In this document: positions 26,101 through 32,541 of the stretch, piece after piece
How the letters are laid out: every line of letters begins with the position of its first letter
How positions within the stretch are numbered: position 1 is the stretch's first letter
DNA from: Pirellulales bacterium
Lineage (GTDB): Bacteria; Planctomycetota; Planctomycetia; Pirellulales; JAICIG01
DNA: 45,837 bases
Direction: 5' to 3'
NCBI GenBank assembly: GCA_025924495.1
Contig: JAICIG010000004.1
Span: 1-45,837 of the forward strand
The notes under the pieces: generated by a model
What the model was told of the DNA's origin: nothing
Seen by the model: the letters and a program-made list of their open reading frames with translations, nothing else
Database searches by the model: none
Translations under genes and position numbers: made by a program

Positions 26101-26532
26101 GGCCTGTTCCACCAGCGCCAGTCCACCCAGGCGCAATGGCACTCGAATCCATTTCTTATCGCTGGCCTGAATGGTCAATTGAACCGTCAACGAAGCATGT
26201 TGCGGCCCGGCTTCGCCGCTGATCGCTAACCGCTCGATCCGGAAACCCGGTCGCGATGCACCGCCCCCGCCGCCGCGCAGTTCCAGCAGCTTCTCAATCT
26301 CCTCCAGAGTGTGGTTCACCAGAGGGACCATCTCCCCATTGGCATCCTTCACAAACAAAATGTCGGGCTCGACTCGTTTGATCGCCTCGGAAGAGTCATT
26401 GGCCGCCTTGTCAGAGGTCCGCTCGGAACGAGCCGGGGAGGTCGTATCTGCCGGCTGGGCGCAGGCATTCACGCCCCAGGACCACGCCTGGGCGACGACG
26501 AGGAGCGTCAGTCCGAATGAACTCGCTCGCAA
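23128..26532 (-). CDS. Giant exported membrane-anchored protein, single module (1,134 aa)
   Basis: The start is TTG 26532, supported by GAGAGGA about 9 nt upstream and an immediate signal peptide (FGLTLLVVAQAWSWGVNA, cleavage ACA-QP). The ectodomain (about 45-1000) is beta-rich. It starts with 'DILFVKDANGEMVPLVNHTL', comparable to the N termini of both modules in the downstream gene, and carries a GGGGGA linker near residue 90. It ends in a 'YWQLVLPRDEYLVS' strand like 'RWQLWAPPEFNLLS' of module A. Three membrane helices (about 1010-1095) and an Arg-rich cytoplasmic tail finish it. No enzyme motif is visible. The stop overlaps the next start by 4 bp. I infer a common ancestor for the three modules and a joint role at the envelope, but cannot name it. 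Confidence 0.8.
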   Translation of the reverse strand: MRASSFGLTLLVVAQAWSWGVNACAQPADTTSPARSERTSDKAANDSSEAIKRVEPDILFVKDANGEMVPLVNHTLEEIEKLLELRGGGGGASRPGFRIERLAISGEAGPQHASLTVQLTIQASDKKWIRVPLRLGGLALVEQAEHQGEGEQFLEYDEAGREYVSWFRGESQKPHLLTLKALVPLEHVGGQTRLKLNAPRAVHSELTLRVPSPQAVGEVSLGAVLMPPQPQNNGAEFKAIGLTSDFVLSWRDKEHATIESPAALDASGRIVVQVNQQSIQTRATLTVKAFGREFDRFRVRLPPGAALSPEQHTDYTVAPFGEPGAQGASSTEAQWVEVRRKTRSSEQIEVQLTTRRLHEEAAAGKAIELSGFEVQGAARQWGSIAVAADHNWQVSFGKRSGVRQVEVLPENARLDDARTGDWIASFEYYRQPYSLPLYVSPRETVISVEPTYLVHVLAHRLELDARLAYRVVGAKAFSLDVDLSGWDVDVTSIGPPKYVDASTIVCKPGMPLTIPLKQAAFGELELTLRAQRDLSVDAKTVDFQLPRPAANTLGLANLIVLAADNVEITPREAAIQGLSRQPLSPKLALPPHQQDPLYYRTDSADARFAADFRIHPREVSLEASGLVRLSESGAEVEQTFKYRIAYEPIEALAIDVPRELIDQSQLQFRLGDKVLSFEPIDGRDAEPQDAAAAARLVRVRVKLPEPRIGSCELKIVYPWSGKPLIRQASVVLKLPLVMPADGECVGNKLDVVVAPGIKAELLGEEWTARPDDAASVASDAVFHFSATRPWPEITFSSTLADRPTDGTLAVERAWIRTELTKTRRTDLAVYRFDSSNQRFALTLPQGCLDIVFKLDGEIVVAAPGQQSDERVVTWRDAGSEPRPHVLEVSYNVPDRGGERSRLPIDLPKLSAGISARRSYWQLVLPRDEYLVSGPSDMTSESSWDWRNFHWSRRPLLDQPFLEAWMFVASFLAARGGTAPRFSVPSAMANQYLFSSVEIGGPAPVRIAARSTLVLIGSGVVLFAGLLLIYVPALRHPALLFVASVAALTAALIYPEMTLLWLQAAVVGAALTLLAALLERNISRRRRREVLMRGASSSIVSRGSTRTPQRAGASAPVSTETAAIAVEFSAPESRS

Positions 26533-26635
26533 GAATGCTGTTCCTCTCTGGCCCCGCCGCTAGAAGACGATCGACGCGCGCTCGCCGCTGGCACATAAAG
26601 AAGGGATTGGGAAACGACCCGCGGCGCCCTGTATT

Positions 26636-26663
26636 AGTTTACTCACTGATAGAAATCGCTCAA
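26636..26663 (-). promoter_or_regulatory. Candidate promoter for the giant-protein genes
   Basis: On the minus strand TTGAGC (26658-26663) is followed after 16 bp by TAAACT (26636-26641). It lies in the 158-bp gap after the inositol-monophosphatase stop, about 105 bp before the TTG start of the first giant gene. Neither box is perfect. Confidence 0.35.
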
Positions 26664-26690
26664 AGCAATAATTTGCCCCAGCTTGCCCCG

Positions 26691-27479
26691 CTAACGAGCT
26701 GTCAGGCCAAGGACTTGCGAGATTTCCCGGTGCAGGGCCGACGTGCTGGCGGCGATAAACTCCGGCCGAGCGAGGTCGAGTTCGCCGCCATCGATGCCGG
26801 TCGCCACGCCCCCCGCTTCGCGGACGATGAGCATGCCCGCGGCGATATCCCAAGCCTTGGTGCTTCGCGCCCAATAGGCGTCGAAACGGCCGGCAGCCAA
26901 ATAACATAAGTTCAAGGCCGAGGACCCCATTCGCCGGACGGCCTGGGAGGCAAAAGTGACCGCTAGGAAGTCGCTGACTTCCGGATCTTCCCTGCGCACT
27001 TTGGCGGGCAAACTAGTCGCTATGAGCGCTTGGTTCAAGTTTGTGACTTTGCTTACCCGTAGCGTTCTTCCATTAAGTTGCGCGCCTTGTCCTGTCGTCG
27101 CTGAAAAACGCTCGCCCGTCGCGGGATTGTAGACTACGCCAACCAGAAGTTTTCCCGCTTGCTCGAGTGCGATCGAGACTGCGTACTGCGGCAATCCATG
27201 CACATAATTTGTGGTCCCATCGAGTGGATCGACGATCCACCGCAAACCATCCTGCCGACTTGGGATCGAAAGATTTTCCTCGGCCAGAAATCCATGCTCC
27301 GGAAAGGCGCCGAGCAACACTTCTCGAATGGCATCCTGGGATGCGAGATCGGCCTCCGTTACCAGATCAGCAGGGCCTTTTTCGCGCACCGCGAAGCGCC
27401 CGGCCCAGTCGAGCAATACGGCGCCGCCTGCTTCGGCCGCCTGTTCGCAAACCATTTTGTATTCAGCAATTATGGCCAT
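26691..27479 (-). CDS. suhB: Inositol-1-monophosphatase family protein
   Basis: The protein has 262 residues from ATG 27479; the in-frame GTG 27515 is less likely. All family elements are present: 'DLVTEADLASQ', the metal-binding EEN (residues 67-69), WIVDPLDGTTNYVHGLP with Asp84 and Asp87, 'SSALNLCYLAAGRFDAYW', and the C-terminal 'AWDIAAGMLIVREAGG'. Members dephosphorylate inositol-1-phosphate or related substrates (fructose-1,6-bisphosphate, PAP, histidinol phosphate) with Mg2+ and Li+ sensitivity; the motifs do not fix the substrate. It lies upstream of the giant genes on the same strand, but the 158-bp gap with a possible promoter makes a common operon uncertain. Confidence 0.88.
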   Translation of the reverse strand: MAIIAEYKMVCEQAAEAGGAVLLDWAGRFAVREKGPADLVTEADLASQDAIREVLLGAFPEHGFLAEENLSIPSRQDGLRWIVDPLDGTTNYVHGLPQYAVSIALEQAGKLLVGVVYNPATGERFSATTGQGAQLNGRTLRVSKVTNLNQALIATSLPAKVRREDPEVSDFLAVTFASQAVRRMGSSALNLCYLAAGRFDAYWARSTKAWDIAAGMLIVREAGGVATGIDGGELDLARPEFIAASTSALHREISQVLGLTAR

Positions 27480-27654
27480 ACGGTTGAGATTCCACCTGCG
27501 ATTGGAGAGTACCACATTGCCAGCTTGCCGACAGACTCGATCCGCGGGCGCGCCCCATTCTCCGCGGAATCATTAATGACTGTACACCTTAACAGCAACG
27601 TGGCGGGAATTGAAACCTGCACATGCGAGGCGAAAAAAACTTTTTACAAAATGC

Positions 27655-27682
27655 TGGACACGGCTATCTGAGTTGGTATGAT
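27655..27682 (+). promoter_or_regulatory. Sigma70-type promoter of the leader RNA
   Basis: TGGACA (27655-27660), 16 bp, TATGAT (27677-27682); each box matches consensus at five of six positions. The transcription start would fall near 27689, only about 135 bp before an intrinsic terminator and about 155 bp before the next start codon. Confidence 0.6.
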
Positions 27683-27688
27683 CAAGCT

Positions 27689-27825
27689 CAGTGAAGAGAC
27701 GGGCGATTGTGAGTGGTTAGTTGCCTCATATATTCAATCTTTCATAGGGACAAGTTTCTTACGCAATCGGCCTCTTCTCTGTTCCGGCCCCGCCGTCTCG
27801 CCTTGCGTGAGCGGCGGGGTTTTTT
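27689..27825 (+). ncRNA. Candidate structured leader RNA with attenuator-like alternative helices
   Basis: Predicted from promoter to terminator, about 137 nt. One fold pairs 27693-27698 with 27772-27777 and 27704-27711 with 27762-27769 (8 bp, one G-U), closing a 50-nt apical region and leaving the terminator free. The alternative pairs 27696-27702 with 27793-27799 (7 bp) plus 27704-27705 with 27791-27792, consuming the 5' arm of the terminator. These helices are mutually exclusive, the logic of a riboswitch or attenuator. I recognise no known riboswitch class. It could instead be an independent small RNA. Confidence 0.5.
27788..27825 (+). terminator. Strong intrinsic terminator just before a start codon
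   Basis: The stem CCCCGCCG (27788-27795) pairs with CGGCGGGG (27812-27819), extended inside by ctc/gag, and is followed by six Ts (27820-27825). No plus-strand coding gene ends upstream; the nearest plus-strand gene begins 18 bp downstream. The terminator must therefore end a leader or small RNA. Confidence 0.85.
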
Positions 27826-27843
27826 ATTTCCTCGTGTTTGGTC

Positions 27844-28605
27844 ATGTCTCACGCCACCTGGACCCTGCAAGATTCTGCGGCTTTCGCGCAGTTCAGTTCG
27901 CTCGCAGCAAGGCTTGAGCCATGCCGACCGCAAAGCGGCCTTTCGGATCTCCGTTGGCGCGGAAAGACGTTGAATGGCCACCAGATTCTCGGCGTTGAGT
28001 TGCCATCCGCAAATGGAGAATCGGCTGACGAAACGCTAATCGATTGTTATCCGCGCGGCAGCGATTTAATAGCGACTTACGCTCAAACTCCCGAGCGGCC
28101 GTCTCGCATCCAAATCTACTGGCGCGCCGCCAGCTTTCACGTCGGCGATCGAGAAGCGGCGATTGTCGATCTGCAAGTCTCGGTGCAAACGAACCTTTTG
28201 GATAGTCATCCTCGTCTGCAAGCGTTCAGCCGCCTGCCGCGCGGCGAAGTGCGACGATTGGTCGATGCAAGCGCCGGCGTCTTTGCCCCGCTTTCAATCT
28301 CAGCATCCGGCCCCGCAGTACTCGCGCCGGAACAAGGACCGGGCTGCCTGCTATTTCGCTGGCCGCAATCCGACGCGAGCTACCTTGAGATGATCCACCC
28401 GAGCGATTTCGGCCGCGACGATCTGGCTGCGTACGAAGATGAGCGTCTGCAATTGAAGCACGGTTTGTTCCCCGGTTCGCTGGAAAAAGGCGTGATCTTG
28501 CGAGCTCGCATCCGCGGCGGTTACCTGGACAATGCCGACGATGAGCTCGTCGCCGCGGCGGCATATCGCGAGTTCCTCGATTCGCCGCCGCCGCTAACTA
28601 CCTGA
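27844..28605 (+). CDS. Conserved-looking protein of unknown function downstream of the leader RNA
   Basis: The protein has 253 residues from ATG 27844; a TTG two codons upstream is possible. It has no signal peptide or membrane helix and no motif I recognise. Composition is that of a soluble mixed alpha/beta protein, with paired beta segments such as 'RIQIYWRAASFH' and 'AAIVDLQVSVQTNLLDSHP' and a C-terminal 'LKHGLFPGSLEKGVILRARIRGGYL', which suggests a beta-sandwich. The start codon has no Shine-Dalgarno sequence and lies 18 bp after the T-tract of an intrinsic terminator, so expression should require terminator read-through. Its 3' end overlaps the convergent small membrane gene by 12 bp. 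Confidence 0.7.
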   Translation: MSHATWTLQDSAAFAQFSSLAARLEPCRPQSGLSDLRWRGKTLNGHQILGVELPSANGESADETLIDCYPRGSDLIATYAQTPERPSRIQIYWRAASFHVGDREAAIVDLQVSVQTNLLDSHPRLQAFSRLPRGEVRRLVDASAGVFAPLSISASGPAVLAPEQGPGCLLFRWPQSDASYLEMIHPSDFGRDDLAAYEDERLQLKHGLFPGSLEKGVILRARIRGGYLDNADDELVAAAAYREFLDSPPPLTT

Positions 28606-28914
28606 TGCGAAATCGTCGCCGTCGTCGCCGGTTTTCTTGGGCGGGCGGCAGGCCCGATAAACGCTCGCGGCGGCGTTCATCGCGGCGAGCAAGATCATCA
28701 CGCCCATTGGCGCCGCTAGGCACAACAGCACGAAGATGATGATCCGCGGGCTGCCGTCGGCTTCGCGTCCCGCCCTGAGCAGGCCGCCCCAGATGGCAAA
28801 CGGCACGCACAGCAGGACGATGGTCGCCATCAAGCCGCGCATGCCAAATTGAAATCGACCGCCGGGACGTGGCCGGATCGAGGACCGGTCGGGCGAATTC
28901 TGTCGGGCGATCAT
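28594..28914 (-). CDS. Small two-helix membrane protein with planctomycete RFQFxxR motif
   Basis: This is 106 residues from ATG 28914, which overlaps the upstream stop by ATGA (a longer frame to 29004 exists but lies within that gene). A polar, Arg/Pro-rich N terminus leads to RFQFGMRGLMATIVLLCV, the motif seen at the start of many small planctomycete membrane proteins. A second helix is 'IIIFVLLCLAAPMGVMILL'. The tail is acidic (KKTGDDGDD). Function is unknown. It is translationally coupled to the phosphatase gene upstream and overlaps the convergent plus-strand gene by 12 bp. Confidence 0.72.
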   Translation of the reverse strand: MIARQNSPDRSSIRPRPGGRFQFGMRGLMATIVLLCVPFAIWGGLLRAGREADGSPRIIIFVLLCLAAPMGVMILLAAMNAAASVYRACRPPKKTGDDGDDFASGS

Positions 28915-29777
28915 GGCAATCGCTGGATTCGTTGAACTAATTCGCCGTGGGTGAATTCCCGATTCGTTGGCACGAGCAAGTAGCAAGCCGGCTGCCCGCA
29001 ACAATCCAGAATGATTTGCGTGTCGTTAGGAACGCTGAACCCTTCGGGGCATGGTTCATGACCGTGGATCAATACTCTGGCCGACACTTGTTTGGCAAAT
29101 GCCCGGGCGTTTTCGGCACGATAGTCGCGCCCCCACACCAGATCGAACACTTCTCCATGTTCTAGCAGTTCAGGAGCCTCTAGCGGACGCTGCAAAATGT
29201 CCCGATCAAAGTTGCGTCCGTCGCATTTCTCCGGAAGGCTGTGGCAGACGAAAACGCCGCCGGGCAACCGTGCCGCCAGCGGGCAACTTCGAATGAACGC
29301 CGTGTACGCCTCGCGAACCTTTTCGACCGCCGGCCCATACATTTCCTGTAATCCGAGCCGGAACATCAAGTTGAGCATTTTCTTCGATTTGATGATCGGG
29401 TAGTCGGTCAGCTCGGCCAATTCATGGTTGCTGAGCAGAAAATGGACCCGTTCCGGGAAATTGGTTTTCAGCCTTGCCACATCTTCCAACATGCTGTGCG
29501 ACATACAGCCGCCGTTAGTCGGATAGGTGGGGCCGCCGTGGCATACCTCTTGCAGAATCAGATGTCGTCGGGGATGTCGCTCCAGGTCGGCGATTTTCTT
29601 GATCGCGTTGAAGTTTTTGCGATGTCCATGCAGATCAGCCGTGATCATCACGTCGTCGGCGATCTCGGGCGTAAGCACGATCACGTTGCCTTCGCGCGCA
29701 GGCGTGTCCTCATTCGCCTTTGCGGCCTTGCGGAACGTGGAGATCACGCCTTCGATATATTCGAACGTGGCAACCAT
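28911..29777 (-). CDS. PP1-like metallophosphoesterase
   Basis: This is 288 residues from ATG 29777; the in-frame TTG 29789 adds four residues. The phosphoesterase core is clear: 'VMITADLHGHRKNF' carries the first D-x-H, 'LLSNHELAEL' corresponds to the GNHE block with Gly replaced by Ser, 'VFVCHSLPE' supplies the next histidine, and 'ARVLIHGHEPCPEG' the closing HGH. The arrangement resembles the protein-phosphatase (PPP) group more than YfcE. The substrate could be a phosphoprotein or nucleotide. It lies 49 bp after the DUF58 gene on the same strand and is coupled by ATGA to the small membrane gene, so it plausibly belongs to the MoxR transcription unit. Confidence 0.8.
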   Translation of the reverse strand: MVATFEYIEGVISTFRKAAKANEDTPAREGNVIVLTPEIADDVMITADLHGHRKNFNAIKKIADLERHPRRHLILQEVCHGGPTYPTNGGCMSHSMLEDVARLKTNFPERVHFLLSNHELAELTDYPIIKSKKMLNLMFRLGLQEMYGPAVEKVREAYTAFIRSCPLAARLPGGVFVCHSLPEKCDGRNFDRDILQRPLEAPELLEHGEVFDLVWGRDYRAENARAFAKQVSARVLIHGHEPCPEGFSVPNDTQIILDCCGQPACYLLVPTNREFTHGELVQRIQRLP

Positions 29778-29826
29778 ATCGTCTTGCAACCTAACAGCCT
29801 GTCATGTCTGCGTCCAGCGTCGCGCT

Positions 29827-31407
29827 TCAGAGCAAGTGGCGGGCCTTGATTTCCAAGTAACTGTTGATCAGAGGGGCCGTCAGGCTCTCCGGGAAAACGT
29901 CCAAGGAGAGCACGCCTTTGGCCTCCAGATCGGTCAAGACCTGTTGCCGCCAAGAGAGAATATCTGCGGCAGCCGCCGCGCGATATAGGGCGTCGTCGTC
30001 CGGGTTGGAAACGTCCGCGGCCTCGAACAGACGGCGGTCGCGCAGCAAGACGCCCAGCGGCAGGTGCTTGCCCACAAATGATTTCAGGTATTGGCCCACC
30101 TGGTTGGCGTTCACCTCGTCGATCAAATTGCTGATCAAGATCACCAGCGAGCGTTTGCGACAATGCGAGGCCAAATACAAAAACGCCTGGTCGTAGCGAG
30201 ACTCTACCAATCGCGGGAACCGATCAAAGGACGCATGCAACAGGCGATTCATCTGGTGCATGCCGCTGGTTGGCGGCACGAACCCATGAATTTCGTCGGA
30301 AAAGCATAGCAGCCCCACCGAATCGCCATGCGACAGGGCAACATAACTGAGCATCAGCATGGCGTTGAGTGAATGATCGAGCAGGCTTAAATCGCCGGCC
30401 AGGTTCGTCATCATGCGGCCGCAATCCAGCAGGAAGATCAGCCGCTGGCTCTGATTCGTCTGGAAATCCTTGACCGTCAGCTTGCGCCGCCGGGCGGTGC
30501 TGCTCCAGTCGATGTGTTTGTAATTGTCATCAGGCGTGTAATCACGCAATCGCTCGAACTCATTGTCCTGACCAATCCGCCGCGTGCGACGAACTCCCAG
30601 CAAGTTGAGCCGATTCGTGCGCGCGAGCAACGCGTACTCCGAAAGTTGTTTCATGTCTGGATAGACGTGAATTACCGACGAGACTTCGTAGTCGAGCAGC
30701 CGTTGCCAGAGCCCCAGACGGCTGCGGACGCGAAGATGGGCTCGCGACAAATTGAACGCTCCGCGACGAATGCTCCGAGCCTGGTAGGCGGCCGTGGCCC
30801 GGCTGCGGCCTGCGAGACGAAAGCAAAACTCCGCTGGCTCGGGCCTCAATTCCTCGGGCGCTCCGTCGCGAACCCAAACGAAATGCGGCTGCGACGATTG
30901 ATTTGAGATAATCAGATGTACCGGATGGCTTTGCCTGAGCGAAGCCACGCGGCCCGTCTCCCGATCGACGGCAAACGCCGATCGCTTTGGCAGCGTGAAC
31001 AGGTCGGCAAATGCGACCAGCGCGACTGCGGCGTCGACAATGTACAATGCCATCCAAGCAGCCGACGATTCGGCAACCTGTGGAATGAGCAACGCCAACG
31101 AAAGCAGCCCGGGCGCCAGTGCCAGGTAAACGAGCGGACGGTGGGGAAAAACTCTCCAGAAGTGACCTAGCACGGCTAAGGCGCCCAGAAACAATGACAC
31201 TCGCAGCAGGAACGCCGAGATGCCTTCTGCGCGGAGCAGCGACTGCAGGATCAGCGCCGACAAAATCGCCAAGCCGGCGAAGAAAAGGGGTGGCGACAGC
31301 AGCCAAAATCGCCAGCGGCGCTCGCCGCGCTGCTGATAAAACTGGCGGCCGAAGGCGAGCAACAGCAAGCTCAGCGCCAAGAGAGTTAAAAACAGGATGG
31401 GGTTCAC
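29827..31407 (-). CDS. DUF58 domain membrane protein of the MoxR cluster
   Basis: The protein has 526 residues and a GTG start that overlaps the moxR stop by GTGA. Four hydrophobic helices occupy the first ~140 residues. An Ig-like stretch then leads into DUF58, whose hallmark 'LRDYTPDDNYKHIDWSSTAR' is intact near residue 290. A von Willebrand A-like region follows with 'IFLLDCGRMM' (DxGxxM in place of the DxSxS metal site) and 'SLVILISNLIDE'. DUF58 proteins are partners of MoxR ATPases and are thought to act in envelope complex assembly or metal insertion. The MIDAS variant suggests metal coordination may be altered. Confidence 0.87.
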   Translation of the reverse strand: MNPILFLTLLALSLLLLAFGRQFYQQRGERRWRFWLLSPPLFFAGLAILSALILQSLLRAEGISAFLLRVSLFLGALAVLGHFWRVFPHRPLVYLALAPGLLSLALLIPQVAESSAAWMALYIVDAAVALVAFADLFTLPKRSAFAVDRETGRVASLRQSHPVHLIISNQSSQPHFVWVRDGAPEELRPEPAEFCFRLAGRSRATAAYQARSIRRGAFNLSRAHLRVRSRLGLWQRLLDYEVSSVIHVYPDMKQLSEYALLARTNRLNLLGVRRTRRIGQDNEFERLRDYTPDDNYKHIDWSSTARRRKLTVKDFQTNQSQRLIFLLDCGRMMTNLAGDLSLLDHSLNAMLMLSYVALSHGDSVGLLCFSDEIHGFVPPTSGMHQMNRLLHASFDRFPRLVESRYDQAFLYLASHCRKRSLVILISNLIDEVNANQVGQYLKSFVGKHLPLGVLLRDRRLFEAADVSNPDDDALYRAAAAADILSWRQQVLTDLEAKGVLSLDVFPESLTAPLINSYLEIKARHLL

Positions 31408-32498
31408 AGCCGCGGAACCTCAACCGACCGGATCAGATCTTCCAGCAATTCGTCGACTCTCCGGCCCTCGACTTCGGCCTCAGCGGTGAGCGTGACGCGA
31501 TGCCGCAAGGCCGGTAAGGCAATCTGCACGATATCGTCTGGCACGGCGTAATCGCGGCCTAGAAACGCCGCCAGCGTGCGGGCGCCGTAGACCAACGCAA
31601 TCCCGGCGCGCGGCGATGCCCCTAAGTGAAATTGCGGCCACTGCCGCGTGAGCCGCACCAGAGTATTAATGTAGTCGATCAGCTTATCGTCGACGCGGAC
31701 GCGACGGCAATCTTCCGTGACCGCCATGATCTCCTCGGGACTGGTCAATGTCTCGAGCGACTGCAATCGGTCGTCAAAGTCGATCTTCTCGCGGTGCATT
31801 TTCAGCACGTCCGCCTCTTCTTCGGCGGACGGATAGTCGGCCACGATCTTGAACATGAAGCGATCGAGCTGCGCTTCTGGCAGGTTGTAAGTCCCTTCCG
31901 ACTCGATCGGGTTCTGCGTGGCCAGAACCAGAAAGGGGCGTTCCAACTTATGGCTGACTCGCTCGACGGTCACGTGATATTCCTGCATGATCTCCAGCAG
32001 AGCCGCATGCGTTTTGGCAGGCGAACGGTTGATTTCATCGGCCAGCAGCAACTGCGTGAACACGGGCCCGGGACGGAAGCGGAAATCCTGCGTCTTCATG
32101 TCGAAGATCGGCGCCCCGGTAATGTCCGATGGCATCAAGTCGGCCGTGAACTGGATACGCCCGAACTTGCAACCCAACACGCGCCCGAGCGCCCGCACGA
32201 ATAACGTTTTGCCGAGCCCCGGCACGCTTTCGATCAATACGTGACCGCCGGAAAATAATGCCACGAGCGCCCCCAGTACCAGTTCGTCCTGGCCGACATA
32301 GATCTTCCGCAGTTCGGCGGTAATGCGGCCGAATAACTGTTGGACGGGCGAGCCGTCGATGGGCAGGGTCTCAGGTTCCGTCAGCGCAGCCGCCTGATTC
32401 GCCAGGGCGCCGGCCGGATCGACGACTTGCGCCGCGTCAGGCGGCGCGTGCTCGGGTTGCAGGGACGAGTCAGGTTCCGATTCACGGTCGTATGGCAT
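31404..32498 (-). CDS. moxR: MoxR-family AAA+ ATPase
   Basis: The protein has 364 residues. After a 50-residue acidic, Pro-rich leader the AAA+ core shows 'IYVGQDELVLGALVAL', Walker A SVPGLGKT (91-98), Walker B LLLADE (Asp154, Glu155) followed by INRSPAKTHAALLEIMQE, sensor 1 'FLVLATQNPIE' and 'GTYNLPEAQLDRFMF'. A C-terminal lid contains 'GASPRAGIAL'. MoxR ATPases are chaperone-like and act with VWA or DUF58 proteins encoded beside them. The next gene overlaps its stop by 4 bp, so the pair is translationally coupled. Confidence 0.94.
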   Translation of the reverse strand: MPYDRESEPDSSLQPEHAPPDAAQVVDPAGALANQAAALTEPETLPIDGSPVQQLFGRITAELRKIYVGQDELVLGALVALFSGGHVLIESVPGLGKTLFVRALGRVLGCKFGRIQFTADLMPSDITGAPIFDMKTQDFRFRPGPVFTQLLLADEINRSPAKTHAALLEIMQEYHVTVERVSHKLERPFLVLATQNPIESEGTYNLPEAQLDRFMFKIVADYPSAEEEADVLKMHREKIDFDDRLQSLETLTSPEEIMAVTEDCRRVRVDDKLIDYINTLVRLTRQWPQFHLGASPRAGIALVYGARTLAAFLGRDYAVPDDIVQIALPALRHRVTLTAEAEVEGRRVDELLEDLIRSVEVPRL

Positions 32499-32541
32499 GG
32501 CGTCTTCGTCAAAGGAATGAGGAATTCAAGAATCGTAGAGG

